The notes: generated from the letters alone by a model not told the origin. Positions 36,531 through 50,100 are shown, counted from the stretch's first letter. The stretch is 64,000 nt of DNA from Gnetum montanum (GCA_015680685.1 MNCI01026349.1:227223-291222); one strand, 5' to 3'. Translations and numbers: made by a program.

Positions 36531-38470
36531 TACCCCCATGACTAAATGAAAGCTCATCCTCAAGTGAAGAAGAGGAGGAACAAGTTCCTTACAAAATATT
36601 GGGAAGGTATGGAATTATTGATTGACATACAAATTAACTTAGATGGAATAATAGACTCTCGGTGCCCAAGTGTATGGATTTACAATCTTTTACAAAATTG
36701 GATGTTCATGATAATAGAAGTGAACATCTTGGATAAAAGTAACATCCACCCCTCTTGGTAGCTAGAGAGCAAGAGAGAAGATCCAATGATCATGAATGGT
36801 CCTCATTGTATGGTATTTCCACATCATCCTTGGTGAAGATAGTCCCACTTCCAGTCCATGCTTTCCACTAAAATCATAACAAATCATGAATTAGTATGCA
36901 ATGTGTAACAAATACCTACTAAGTACCTCGTCTCATTAGTGGTTACACTCGGCTAGGCTATGATTGTGGTAGATTGATTCCTTTAGGAGTGTTAGCGAGA
37001 AGATTGAAAAATAGGGTTAAATAGATAAGTGGTCCATTAAATTTGAAAAAGTTCAAACATGATGAAATGCTTGAAGAGGGTGTAATAATTCACAATAGTA
37101 ACAATAAAAGGTTTCACTGAAAAATGTTATGAAGATGTGCACAATTGGATGTCATTGATGAGGTAAAAAAAAGCATTTGATTGTAAGAGTGTTAAAGGAT
37201 AAAGAACTTAACTAATCCAACCAAAAGATATGCAAGTGGATCCTTCCCAAAGTAGGCATAGGCCTTTTATTGCCCTTTCATAACTTCAAACTGAAAAGTT
37301 CATGGGCCTTGTGGATGATTAATGGTTATGAAATGCTAAGTATAAAAACCCGAAAGAAACTTCCTAGGAATTTTGACACATCAAACCAATACATCAAACA
37401 AGAACATGAAACTGGCAATGAGGTGAAACATGGAAAGCATAAATGGATGAGAGAGAGGGGAATGGAGTTCCTAATTAAGGTTGCATGAAGTCCCTTGTGA
37501 ATTTTATGGCTAAATGACTTGATAAGATCCATCCTTAGTCCAGACCAAAACCAACCATGTTCAGTGACTTTGCATCGTCATTCTAAGACCAGTCCATCCC
37601 CTTGAGACACAAGAGTGCTTCCATAGGACAACCACCATTTCTTATTAGAGAAGAAAAGATAAGTAGAAAGTGAGAAAGGGACTTAGTTAGAGGGAACCTT
37701 AAGGCATGGGTAACATGTCTTTCTGGTTCCATAACCAGTGCATGTAGCCTGTTTATTTTGTCTAAGGGATGTGCTTTAAATTTCCATCATTTTTTGAAAT
37801 GGGAACCACACCATGCAAAGAATTATTCATTTAATGTGTCTAAGGGATGTGCTTTAAATTCCCATCATTTTTTATGATAACCACACCATGAAAAGACTTA
37901 TTCAACTTCCTTTTATTGGCTAACATGGAATGGTAAGAAATCCATGAAAACACACATGCACCTAAGTAGAAAAGTACAAAGAATACTAAATCCCTTTGAA
38001 GTCACACCTTGTTCAAACCTTTCAATCCTTTATAATTATGGAAACTACCAATGTTACAAATTTTTTATAGTTTTATTAATCAAAAAGGAACTACACATTT
38101 CCAAAATAAGGAAAACCATAGAATTTTTGGATGGGTGGATATTGTGGACTCACTACCTATTGCATGAAAAGAAACCATGTCCTCATTATCAGTCAAAAAA
38201 TTCAAAGCTAGAATCCAGACACCAATAATCAAATAACAACATAGTACATACCACCATCAAGCAAAAAATTATCATTGTGCTTGGCATTTATTAACAAAAA
38301 GTTAGAAAATCACACTAGAATAAAAAAAAATATAAAAGAAAGTGTGAAATATTAGAGAAGATTAATAACATGAAAATAAGAATATGTAAAATAAAGAATG
38401 TGTAAAACAAAAAGTTGCAAAACAAAAATGTGTAAAATAAAAATAATGAAAAATAGAGAAGTCACTTATA
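36531..38470 (-). other. E3 3' non-coding region
   Basis: No protein domain. Its ends match both flanks of the extra-ORF segment in E1 (6062-6250 and 9120-10460), so the extra ORF is missing here rather than merely decayed. Confidence 0.6.
37759..37911. repeat. 78-bp tandem duplication in E3
   Basis: TGTCTAAGGGATGTGCTTTA begins copies at 37759 and 37837. E2 has one copy; in E1 the place falls in the N gap. Confidence 0.8.
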
Positions 38471-39820
38471 TAGTTAGCATCGATGGCCATCTCCCCCACG
38501 ATTGAGTTGAAAAGAGGAGATTTGAAATATGGAGCATGGTTGTCCATCTGATAAGGCATTTGTTGTATTTGTTGGCTTATGCTCATGGAAAGGTTTGACT
38601 TGTTGTATGTTGACTAGTTGTTTCTTATTTGGGCTCTTAGGTTTGTAGATCATCATGGCCTCTAAAGAAAAACTTTCATAAATTATATAAGATCCTTCCC
38701 ACAACATTTGGAACTTAGTTTGTTGAGGTATGTGTATGGGGTTCCAGTAGAGAAACTTATCTCCCAGTTGAAATTTGACTTTCCTAGTTTTAAGGTCATG
38801 ATGCTTTTTGTTGAATGCCTTGTACAATTCGTTAGATGATAGGGCCACCAATCGATTTTTGTCTAGCAAGTTAAGACTCATTAACCTTTCTTTTTATGCT
38901 AGACTCAAGTCAAGGTTAAGGTCACAAGTTGTTGAAAGTGTATGGAGCTTGGATTGAATAGGAAGTGTTGGTAATTTTTCATACATAAGCTCATAGGGAG
39001 AGTAGCCTGTAGGAAGTTTCCATGTTGAGCAGTAGGCCTAAAGAGCATCGTTAAGTTTTGTGCTTCAATCTTTCATATATTTGCTAATAGTTCTTGTTAG
39101 AATCCTTGTGATTTCCCTATTGGTAACCTCAACTTAACCATTGGCTTGGGGTTGGTAGGGTGTTATGAGTTTATGCTCAACCCCCAAGAATTGCATGAGC
39201 TTTTGAAAGGTAGTTCCTATAAACTGAGTTCCATTATCAGAAATTAATGCATGTGGCACATGAAACCTATTTATAACATTTTGTTGTACAAACTGAGCAA
39301 TAGTAGAAGATGTATAGTGGATGATGGTTGCTATTTTTGCCCATTTTGTACAATAGTCAATAGTGACTATGATGTACACCTTTCCATTTGACATGGGTGT
39401 GATGGAATTCATGAAATCAATGCCCCAGATGTTGAAGGGTTCTAGTGGTTGAATCCATTGTTGAGGTCCCTCCATTCGAGTAGTCATTCCATAATCTTAT
39501 TAGCATCATTCACAAAAGTGGACATATTGATGAACATCCTTGAAGATTATTGGCCAATAGTATCCTACTATCAAGATCTTAATGGTCGTGCATCTTTTAG
39601 CATAGTGGCCCCCACAAGGACCTTCATGAGCATCTTGGAGAGTGCATAGTTGATCAACATCAAGAACACACCATTGAACTAGGCCATTGATGCACACCTT
39701 GTAGAGGTGTCTGTTGATCTTTATTGAAGTATTTTACCTGGTGAAGAAACTACTATTTCTTCTGCTAGTCCAACCCTTGTGGCATCTCTTGGGTAAGAAG
39801 ATAGGTGAGAATGCCATCAT
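38470..39820 (-). pseudogene. E3 pol: integrase domain
   Basis: DAHEGPCGGHY zinc-binding block (about 39620), core with GIDFMNSI (first Asp, about 39415) and ISDNGTQF (second Asp, about 39230); 39487-39134 is open for 117 codons and keeps both. Just before the third acidic residue a stop interrupts the frame. A C-terminal LGDKFLYWNP...MLWEGSY block follows (38881-38474 open). The best-kept integrase of the family in this window. Confidence 0.8.
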
Positions 39821-39959
39821 ACCAATTAGGCTCATCGGGTAATTTTTCAGTTATAGCCCCAACAAAGAGGAGTTCATTAGAAAACATATTAGATAGTGGA
39901 TTTTCTTCCTCTTTGTTGTTTCATCGTAATCAAGATAAGTGATCAACAACCACATTCTT

Positions 39960-40340
39960 AATGTCCTTTCAATCTACCATCATAAGATCAAATTCCTATA
40001 AGATCACTAGGCATCGTATGACACGGAGGCTTATCATTAGCTTATTTATTAGGAAGTGGATGGCACTATGGTCTATATGCACAAATACTTTGTATCCAAG
40101 CACATAATGCTTGAACTTTTCTAGAGTAAACACCACTGCCATAAATTCTTTTTCTATGGTGGTGTAGTTCAATTGTGTACCCATAATGTTTTGGTTAGTG
40201 CAATGGATGTATTATGGATATTTCTTGTCATCCATCTATGTAAACACAAATTCCAAGGCATAATTTGATGCATCCATCATAACATGAAATAGTTTAGACC
40301 AGTCAGGTGTTTGTAGGATTGGAGTTTTTACAAGTTTCAC
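39960..40340 (-). pseudogene. E3 pol: RNase H domain
   Basis: MDASNYALE block at about 40280 and TQLNYTTIEKEFMAVVFTLEKFKHYVLGYKVFVHIDHSAIHFL-type sequence at 40184-39996. Catalytic acidic positions appear kept; surrounding stops disable it. Confidence 0.75.
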
Positions 40341-40559
40341 TTTTAGCTATTAGAATGCTTATTCACATTCCATGGTCCAAAAAAATGGAGCATATTTTTT
40401 TTGTCAGCTCTACCAATGGTTTTACAATCTTAGAGAAATTCTCTATTAATCACTGGTAATTCCCAATATGTCCAAGAAATGACTAAACATCTTTAACAAT
40501 TTTTGTTTGGTGCGTTATTCCTTAGATGACCCTTATTTTTTCAAGGTCAATCTTAATTC

Positions 40560-41190
40560 CTTCTTATGATATTCTATGGCCCAATACAATGTTGACCATT
40601 AGATGACTCTTTTGCTAGTTGAGCTTGAGGTTTGTCGTAACACATTGTTTCAGTACTTGCTCAAGGTGGTCCAAGTCTTGCTCAAATATAGCTCCATAAG
40701 TGGAGAAGTCATCCATGAAGACTTTCACACCACTACTAATTTGCTATTAAAAAAATGCTAAGAACCAAGTGTTGAAAGGTAGTAGGGGCATTGCATAGAC
40801 TAAAAGACATCTTGTGATATGCAAAAGTTCCCTACGAACTCATGAATGTTGTCTTGGCTTGGTTCTTTAGTGCTATTTGGATTTGGTTGTATCCACTATA
40901 ACCATCCAGGTAACTGTAGTAGTAATGCCCAGATATTGTGTCTAATACTTGATTAACAAATGGCAATGGAAAATGGTCCTTGAATGTTGCCATATTCAGT
41001 AGTCGAAAATCGATGTAGAACCACTACTTGCCATCTTTCTTTGGCACAATCACGAGTGGACTAACCTACTCACTATCCATAATGGGATAAATGAACCCCA
41101 TCTTGAGGAGTTTTTCAATTTCCTCTTTGATGATCTACTTCAATGTGGGATTCAATTACCTCTATGGTTGCCTCTGTGGCTTCATGGTGG
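40560..41190 (-). pseudogene. E3 pol: reverse transcriptase domain
   Basis: FIYPIMDSE.VSPLVI block at 41100-41040 and KVFMDDFSTYGA at 40735-40700 (FMDD catalytic form). Stops and small indels throughout. Confidence 0.8.
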
Positions 41191-41599
41191 GATTAGTGTA
41201 GATGCGATGTTGGCATATCCTAGGATCAATCCTTGTGAGTTTAAGATATGACCAGGAAAAAATTGTTGACCATTTTTCAACCACATTCAATAGCATCTTT
41301 TTCTATTCTAGAGCAAGATTTGCCTTGATTATGACTGACTTCCCATTCTTCCAAAACACATATGCCATGTCGATCGATAAAGTTTTTAGCTCAAGGCGTT
41401 CTTGCTTGAAATTTTTGGGAATTTCCAACTCTCCCCAATAGATATCATCATTTGCATCATTAGAGAGATGGTGATGTACTTGCTCTAGTTCATCCATGCT
41501 TGCAACATATGTGTAGGTCAAGCTCTTAATTGGTTCCATGCAAAGTATGCTTCTCTCAAAATTGGTGGTTAGCTATTAGGTGCCCTCTTGTTTTGTGGC

Positions 41600-42070
41600 T
41601 AAAAAATATAAACACCTTTGAATTTTTGCTTATGGTGCATATTGTTTGCATGCAGAAATAGATTCTTGCTTCACTACCTAGAGTTTCTGCACACACTTGA
41701 ACCTTGTATCGCTATACATGATGCATGAAACTCACTTCTTCTTGATCATTCCAAATGCATTTTCCTTAGATATTTTTAAGGAAAGATCTCTAATGCCCAT
41801 CCTAGCATCAACGGTGCTTAGCCATGCCCTTTCCATGATGATTAGAAAGTCCCCTTTATAATTCTCCACTTTGATCACTACAAAATTAGCAATATAAGAC
41901 CACCCATAGATAGTGGTCACAATGTCTTCCACTAGTCTCAATGGAAAAGTGATGGACTAGTTTGCTAGTTGTAATCTGATATTGCTCTTCTTTAAAGGAG
42001 GTAGGTTCTAGGTAGTATACATCTCATAAGAATTAGATTGACACCAAAACCTAAGTCAAGAGGAGCTTTA
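41600..42070 (-). pseudogene. E3 pol: aspartic protease domain
   Basis: PLDLGFGVNL keeps the catalytic Asp (about 42055). VEDIVTTIYGWSY and FLIIMERAWLSTVDAR follow (41941-41732 open). Confidence 0.7.
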
Positions 42071-42699
42071 CATGGTTCATTCCTAGTCATCTACAAATAA
42101 ATTAGAGGACTCCTAGGCTTTGCTAACTTCTTAGGAAGGATTCCAAGATAAATCCTTTCAGATATAGCATGAGTAAGGATCATAGTGTGGATCCTGAGTG
42201 ATGTTTATTTTGAAGGGGACTTGAAGGAATTTGATATAGAGGAAGATGGAGAAATAGGGTTGTTAGTCATAGGTGTATTTAAGGGTTTATGAAGACTATG
42301 TGGTTGGAGGAAAGGTCTTTTCTTTAATCAAGTATCTGAATCACTCGGTTAATGAACTAGTTGTAGATTAATAGCCATGGTAGCATTACATTATTGTAGT
42401 TGAGCTGGGAGTTCATCCTACATAGGTAGAGCAGGTGGTAGCTGTGTAGCTAGAGGAGGAAGATGTGCAGGAATAGGAGGAGGATAGGGGTAAGAAGTGG
42501 TATCCCTTCTTGTATGTGAAGAATGAGTTTGATAATAATTAGAAGGGTGGTAGTAAGATTGGAAAGTCAAAAGGTGACTAGAGGAGTCACATGGAGATAA
42601 GGGTTTTTGAACGTAGTACCCATATGAATCAAGTTATTTATAAGGGTATTTCTATCTTGGTGGTGCTAGCGCCCATGCTTATGGTTGCTGCCACTGTTG

Positions 42700-44711
42700 A
42701 TATTGCTCATATGGTTGCAGTGGAGTTCCACTTGGATAATATTGTTATTGCTGGTGGAACTACCTAGAGTTACGTTGAGGATAAGGTAATCTTTTGAATG
42801 TTTGCCTTTGTGTTAGTTGTGGATTCAAAGCATACACCCAGACTCCTATAAGTGTGACACTATGGCACAACATCCCTTATGATGTTCATACTAGTAGATG
42901 TCACACCCACCATCATCATTTGATTCACTTTTCACAACTTATTGTATTGTAGCAATCTTGACCTTACCTTTTTGATAGGCACGTTCAACTTTCTTGCACC
43001 TCATGCACTCATGATCACTACCTCGTTCTTTGGACTCTTTAGCAATTTTTAGGATAGCTTGAAATTTGCTATCCATGGAGTTCCATAACTGATCAACTTT
43101 GGTCATAATTTTGGATTGAAATTTTTAAAGTAGCAAGGCCTTCCTATTCATCATCTCATCAAGTATTAATTCTTCCTCACTATCACAAAATTGAACCTCC
43201 CTCTTTCGAATGGAAGGGTTGCGATTATACTCTTCTGTACTTTCTCATTTTCTCAATTTGCCTTCCTCTTTAGCTACCTGCTTGATCAATCTTTGGATTT
43301 GATGGACACTTAACTTTAATAGTCATCCTTGGGCATAGATGCCAAGGGTTATCCTTGTTTTTGATCAAAGCCCATCTACAATATGGCGAAGTTGATCTCA
43401 TTGAGAATAACCATTGCCAGGACATCTATGCATTAAGGAATAGTATCAGTCGATGGTGACATCCAAGGGTTTGTGTGTTCCTTGTTTTCATCCTTGGATT
43501 TGCCTTCTCAAGTTAGACACTCTAGAGTATGTTTGATATTTATCATTAAATAATTCAAGCATTGTATTCCATCGTCTAATAAATTCCAGTTCTAGGGACT
43601 GGTACCAGTTCTCTGCTTCTTTAATGAGTGTCCATGGGAACAACTTAAGCTTTGACATTCATTCTTTATGTTCTATGAGGCACATGCATCTTAGAAAAGA
43701 TTAAAGATGGTTCTATGGATCTGAGTTATATCCCACTTCAAACTGAGGGATATTATTCATGTCTAGCCTTTTGATTCGATTATCCTTCACATGCCTTGTT
43801 GGAATTCATATTGCCTCTACAATGTTTAACATACTTTAGGTAGAAAGTAAAGGCTCATTGAGGCCTTGATTTTGATGCCTATGATGCCATCTACTACCCC
43901 TTCGTTCATGGTAGTGTCTCTCTCTTGAATGCACACATCCTTGGTCTTGCCGTGCCTAACGGTCCCTTCAATCATTTCAATCTTGTTGATCACCTCCATC
44001 ATGGTTGTGCCCCCTACAATTGCGATTAGAGCTAGAAGAAGAAGAGGGTGATGATGAAGGTAAAGAGGAAGGAGGACCAACATCATCACGATGCCTACTA
44101 TCATCTTTTTGGTGATAGTGATAATGATCGCAACCTTGTTTCTTATCTACATCCTTGCCTTGACTTACCTCTTTGGATCCTTCTTTGTCATTGGATCCAT
44201 TTTTACGAGAACCAGGATTGTGAATTGTGGACTGCAATTTCTGGTTTTAACCTCCTTCACCAAAGTCAAAGAGAGGAATTTCACTAAATGGAAAACCCCC
44301 AAGGAAGGGTTCTCTACCATCTTTTTGGTATAATAGGAGTGGGGAATTATTTTATCCTTTTTCCTTCACAGATTCATAACATTGTTCTAATTGGTGATCA
44401 TTGAGACATTGTGCCTTAGTGGGATGATAATCCCTAGTATCACTATCCTTCACTATGTACTTAGCATGAAGTCTTTGGAGACCCCATTGTATAAGAATTT
44501 GTTGGATCATTGCAGGTTTGGATTGATCAAGTGACAACACAATGTTACCCTCCATGTCATGCCACTGTAGTTGTTCATCTTAGTGTAGGATGAAGGTGAA
44601 ATTTGGTACATGTTGATTAGGATAAGCATATACCACTCAGTATTATTGAGGCACCAACTAATGTACTCCATCAAATTTGGGTAGAGAATTACTCTTGTGA
44701 GAAGAAGACAT
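42700..44711 (-). pseudogene. gag: E3 gag
   Basis: ATG at 44711 gives Met-Ser-Ser-Ser-His-Lys-Ser. An open block 44555-44352 precedes the hinge (44237-43977: Asp/Lys-rich then a serine run). The zinc knuckle around 42910-42860 reads CDIYQYEHHKGCC, one cysteine short of C-x2-C-x3-H-x4-C. Multiple stops. Confidence 0.75.
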
Positions 44712-44851
44712 TTTATGTTAGAAAAATAAAAATGTAGTGTTCTTCTAAATATTGTTGTAGTAATCTTAAAATGTGATAGGACTCTAAGGTTCATTTCAAC
44801 GATTTGAATAAATTTCACTAAATCCTAGATAGTGCATGAAACAACCAAAAG

Positions 44852-44871
44852 GTTCTCGACAATGGTGCTAA
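44852..44871 (-). other. E3 primer-binding site (tRNA-Asp)
   Basis: Minus strand TTAGCACCATTGTCGAGAAC, a decayed tRNA-Asp complement adjoining the LTR. Confidence 0.8.
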
Positions 44872-45739
44872 TGATGAGCGGAGAGGTACCCCTACATCGA
44901 ACCATATGAATCACTAAGTTGTTCACACATGATTTACTTGAATTCCATGGACCTATAGTTCTCTAGTGTACGAATTCTCTAGGAAGTGAAATGGGTGTTG
45001 AGAACATTCATTGTCTTCCCAACTACATTTGTGAAACTCAAGGATATGGTTTAAGTGTAATTGAGGTACATGATTTTTATCATTTTATGTCTTATAAATT
45101 TAATCACCTACAACAAGAATGAGAGGTAGAGTAATTTAAAGTCTAATTCATCTACTGCTTAGCTAGCCTAACACAAGTACCATTTCCCACTTTTCAGACA
45201 TATCCTAAACACGTATAGTGCTACTGGGCTACCAAATGTTAAGCATTTATAGGTTACTAAGTGCTACATGTATGTTGAAGGTGGTCGTGCTTGTGTTCAT
45301 TAACAACTGAAAAGTAATTGCTTAATTAAAGTGCATTAAAGTGAAGTGCATGAATATTAGATGCATCAAGAAAACATTTAATCTATTCTCAAGCTGCAAG
45401 GATGATTAAAAAGGTTCATTTTTATTCCCATCACACTATTGTGCTGAGGTACATTAGTGTTCGAACAAAGATTTGTACACTCTCAAACTCCAACTACAAG
45501 AAGTTAGAAAATATTCTAACTCTAGAGAAAACAAATTGCAAGAGCTTCACTATGTTATGAAAAAAACTATCAAAAACTTATTCAAAATTATGAGCCTAAG
45601 TGCTATATTTATAGGCCAACATATACCCCATGATATCAGATATTCAACCTCATGTCTAGGGCTTTAACATTGGGTATCCGATGTTGAGGCTCTGATATCG
45701 GATATTTGATATTAGAGCTAGTCAAATGATGACTCATCA
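44872..45739 (-). repeat. E3 5' LTR (868 bp)
   Basis: TGATGAGCGG start, TGACTCATCA end, then the ATAGG duplication. Minus-strand TATA box at 45602-45614; decayed GATATC motifs at 45630-45715. Confidence 0.9.
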
Positions 45740-45744
45740 ATAGG

Positions 45745-45852
45745 TACACCCTAAGATTTTATAAAAGTTCATAACCTAGTGCTACCTAGTAGAATTGAAC
45801 ATATGACCTAGGGTTACCATGCCAATACCCATATCACTAGGCTAATACCTCA
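45745..45852 (-). mobile_element. tRNA-derived SINE fragment
   Basis: On the minus strand a tRNA-like head begins GAGGTATTAGCCTAGTG, with an A-box-like block (TAGCCTAGTGATATGGG, 45829-45844) and a B-box-like GTTCAATTC (45792-45800) about 35 bp apart, the spacing of RNA polymerase III internal promoters. The rest (TAGGTAGCAC...) does not fold into a tRNA acceptor stem, so this is a SINE rather than a tRNA gene. It lies just outside E3. Confidence 0.5.
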
Positions 45853-46522
45853 TTGTTAATAGCTCTGATAAGTGATACACTATTATGCTTTAATACCAAA
45901 ATTTCATAGGTTAAAGATTAACTATATCTTTTATCACTTTTAATATTGAAATTAAAATTGAAACTAAAATTTATTACATTCATAGATCCTCTGGAACCAT
46001 TAGATAACAAAAATATACATGCTATGAGTGTTGCAAACATCATTAACAAGACTGCCAAGTATTCTTTATAACATTTAAAATAAATTAACTAAATTTCAAA
46101 TTGTAATATTCCATCTTTATATAATGTGCTTCAATGAAGGATATTGTAGAAAACTATTGTATTCATCTTCAATGCTATTTGTATTGTACAGTTAGGATAT
46201 TTTTTCTTTACAAGGAATTTTGTTTCATATACTTATTTTAACCCTTAGATGATGAGATCTCATTTATGATTTACTAATTGTGCATCATAAATGATTAGAA
46301 ATAGTAGAAGATAAATAATTTATATTTAAATTAAGGCTTCCTCTAATACTATTTAAATAGAAATTATTTTTCCCTTCTACATTTTCCTAAAGGTTGTGAT
46401 ATATTGCTTGTTTTACCAAATGACAAACATGGTTAGGATAAGAGTAAAGAATGTACTCTTAAAATATTTTATTTATTAAGTTATAGAACTTTATTATGAA
46501 GTCATCCTTTATCATGGGTTTC
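45853..46522. other. AT-rich spacer
   Basis: No gene seen. About 45895-45960 resembles 63010-63085, a dispersed repeat of unknown type. Confidence 0.4.
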
Positions 46523-47183
46523 TGATGAGTTATAGATTGGCCACATCAATGGAGCCTCATTAACTAGGCCCCATCAACTAGGCCTCATTGATGTATTGTT
46601 TGATGCATTAACATGGCCCCATCAAGGTAGGGTCTATTCTTGCCTATAAATACATGCCAAACCATCCTGTTTAGGCATCATTTGGTCATGGTGTAGTAAA
46701 GCTCTTGTATTTTTTATATTTGAAAGTTAAAATATTTTCCCAAGCGCTTGCAACAGCAATCAATGAGTGGATGGATCTTTATTCGAGCATTGTTGTACCC
46801 AAGCACGATAGTGTGTGCATCAATAAAGATGAACTTCTTGATAAACCTTGTAACATTCTGGATAGTTTAAATGTTTCATTCATGCATTTAATATTTTCAA
46901 CTATTTATTCAATGTTTTCTAGTAATTAAGCTAATTATGTAATTAAGAAAGATAAGCTAAATAGCTATTAAGTAAACACATAAGTACAACCACTTCGAGC
47001 ATGCATATGAAGTTTAGTAATCCCAACAGCGCTTAACGCTTGGTAACCTAGCAATGTTATATGTGTTTAGGATGTGTACGACAAGTGGGACTAGATACTT
47101 ATGTTAGGACTAGATTGAATAGTAGTTAGCTCATTAGATTAAAGTAGGTATTAAATTACTTTATTCTCTATCTTGTTTATTTG
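46523..47183 (+). repeat. Truncated Athila-like LTR, plus orientation
   Basis: TGATGAGTTA start, GGCCTCATTGATG-type U3 repeats (46548-46620) and TATA box CTATAAATA at 46644-46652. The match stops about 200 bp before the expected end, where minus-oriented gag sequence begins. It belongs to the same U3 subtype as the E1 LTRs. Confidence 0.8.
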
Positions 47184-50100
47184 AAGCACCAAAACCAACC
47201 ACATTAGGTTATGAGGGTTTGGAAGGACTACTGGGTCAGAAAAATGGTCATTTCCTAGATTAATTTTCTAAACCACTTAACTGGAAGGCCAATTGTAAAT
47301 TTACAACCCTCGTAACATTTCATTATTGTGGATGTGGAGGAATTTCACCCTGCATGGATGGAGCAAGAGGTAACTTGGTTAAGGGTAGAGAGATGTGTGC
47401 AGATAGATGAGAAGAGTGTTATGGATATGGGTGCTTTCCTTGAGTAGATGATGAATGAGTTTGATGGTACTTTGGAGGGTAATAATGATGCTAGAATGAG
47501 GCATGGCTAGCCAAACTTCGTGAAGAAATGAGTTGTTGAACATAATACTTGTATGGATTTAGTTTCTTGTAATGGTACTGTTGTCTTGGTAGTGGCATTT
47601 TCCTTGATTTTGGTTGGTGCCACTACTAGTATTACTCATATGGTTATGGTGGAGCTCCACTTGGATAGTAAGTTTGATGTTGTTGGTGGAACTGCCCTAG
47701 ATTTCCTTGAGGATAAAGCAATCGTATAGGTGCTTGCCTCCTTGCTAGTTGAGGATTCAGTGCATACATCCAAAACTCTTGTAAGTACAACACCATAAGG
47801 CAACATCCCTTCAAATGTTCATATTGAAAAATGTGACATCCAACATCATTAGCAAAGTTTGTCTCCATAACTTCTTCTACTGCAATAGCTTTGCCCTTAC
47901 CTCTTTCATAGGCACGTTCAGCTTCTTTCCACCTTCTGCAGTTATGATCACTATTCTACTCTTTGGATTCTTTAGCAATCTTCATAGCAGTTTCAAATTT
48001 TTCATCCAAAGAGTCCCATAATTTATCAACCTTTGTCGAAATATCAAAAATAGATTTTTGAATAGGCAAGGTATTCTTGTTCATCACTTCATTAAGTGGT
48101 GACTCCTTGTCACAAAATCAAACCTTCCTTTTCCTAATGAAAGGATCCCTATTATATTTTTCTACACTTTTTCTTTTTCGCAACTCATCTTCCCTTTTTT
48201 CTACCTACTCTCTTAGCCTTTGTATCTGATGAGCTCTCAGTTCAGATAATCTTCCTTGGGAATAAACCCTAAGAGTTCTTCTGGTTTGTGCTTTGAGCCC
48301 ATATATGATGTGGCAGAGTTGTTGCCTCTGAGAATAACCATGGTTAGGGCATTGATGTAAAAGAGAATAATATCTACCCATGGTGATGTCCAAGGGTTCA
48401 TGTGTTCCCTGTTTCTAGCCTTGGATTTGCCTTCTCAAATTGGACACTCTAGAGTACGTCTGGTATTTATCATTGAATAGTTCAAGCATTATACTCCATT
48501 GACGTATAGATTCCAATTCTAAGGATAGGTACCAACTCTCTACCTCTTTGATGAGTGTCCTAGGAAATAGCTTCAATTTATACTAGTCATTTTTAATGTT
48601 TTGTAAGGTGTAGGCATCATGAAAGGCTTGTAGATGGTTTTACGGATCAGGGTTATATCCCCTCTCAAATCTTGGAATATTGTTCATGTCTAAGCGCTTG
48701 ATCTGACTATCTTTCACATGTCTAGTTGGAATCTTAACTACCTCTACAATGTTAATCATACTTTGAGTTACCAGTAAAGGCATGATGTCCTCTATTTCCC
48801 CTTCATTCTTGTTAGGCTCTATGATCATTATTGTCTCGTTGATTACCTTCATCGTAAGTACTTCTCTTGCAACTTCTATCAAAACCAAAAGATGAAGAAG
48901 AATGTTCAAAATTAGATGAAAAGGATGAAGAGGAAGATGGACCACCACCACCACCGCTATGTCTACCACCATCTCTTTGCTTATCACAATCATGATCCTT
49001 AGATTCCTTGTTGTCATGATGCTTTCTTGAGTCCCTACCTTGACTACCAATTTTTCCTGAACCTAGTTTGTTAATAGTAGATTGTAGGTTCAGGGCCATA
49101 CCCTAATCACAAATAATAGGGGTTGGAGAATCTTTTTGTTGAGAACCCCCAAAGGAAGGATCCTCATTGTTGGTTTGGTTTAGCAAGAATAAGGGATTGG
49201 TGAAGTGTTTTCCCTTTGCAAACTCATAGTGCTTTTCTTGGTGTTAATCTCTCCTACATTGTGTTTCAGTGGGATAGTAGTCCCAAGTATCATAATCATG
49301 CACAATGTATTCCTCTTGAAAATCTAGGATGCCCAACCTTTTAAGAATTTAAAGTATCATCCTAGGCATAGATCGATCGGGGGGTATTTTGATGTTACCC
49401 TTTGTAATGACCAAAAACATCAATGGCTAGAACATTAAGGTCCATGGGTGCACTGCCTAACCCTGAGTTTATGCAAGGTACTACTAAAGGTGGAGACAAG
49501 GCACCCTGAATAGTCTTGTTGATCAAATAGGAACTTATCAGATGCAACCATGTGCAATGAAGTTAATTGCGATGTTGATGAAAAATGATGCTAAGTATTT
49601 GAGTGGTGTTGGTGTCAAAAATGTTAGTGGGGTTGAGTGTAGTCAAGATTTTTTGCAAAAATAAGGGTGTCAACATGTGGAGATTATTGCCCAAGCATAG
49701 TTTTAGGTGTAGCTATGTAGTGAAATCGTAAAAAATGCAAATAAAGTGCTAAAAAATGTAGAGAGAGAGAGAGAAGTGAAACACCACCCCAAATGGGGTT
49801 AAGCATAGTTAACACCAAAGGGGGTTAAAAGGTACACAGTGTATAACAAGAGTAGTGGATAGTGTAGTCATAGTCTCAAGGATGTCTAGCTGCAAAGACT
49901 AGTGTTCCACCAAGGTGTCTACATCTACTAGGTTGGCTACCATGGTGTATTGTTGGTTGTGATGTTCTGGTGGACTACAGTGGGCTACGGTGGTCTGCAA
50001 CTTCATCGATATGCCTTTTGTTCTCTCCCAAGTGCTTCTTAGGCTTACCAAGTCTCTAATTTGCTAATTTGTAAACTTTGAAATCTGCTCACCCCAAATT

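Larger units (their letters stand above)
35662..45739 (-). mobile_element. E3: Athila-like element, 10.1 kb, minus strand
   Basis: Both ends carry the perfect 5-bp duplication ATAGG (35657-35661 and 45740-45744), fixing the boundaries exactly. Layout on the minus strand: 5' LTR 44872-45739, primer site, gag, protease, reverse transcriptase, RNase H, integrase, non-coding 3' region, 3' LTR 35662-36530. It lacks the extra ORF of E1. I count about 31 differences over the first 215 aligned bases of its two LTRs, mostly transitions, so it is an old insertion. Confidence 0.9.

Noticed and set aside
45792-45852. tRNA gene
   Set aside because: A- and B-box-like blocks are present but no acceptor or anticodon stem can be drawn; treated as SINE.
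48640-49050. 136-codon minus-strand frame
   Set aside because: Out-of-frame reading of the E4 gag hinge; the in-frame Ser/Asp-rich reading matches the other gag copies.
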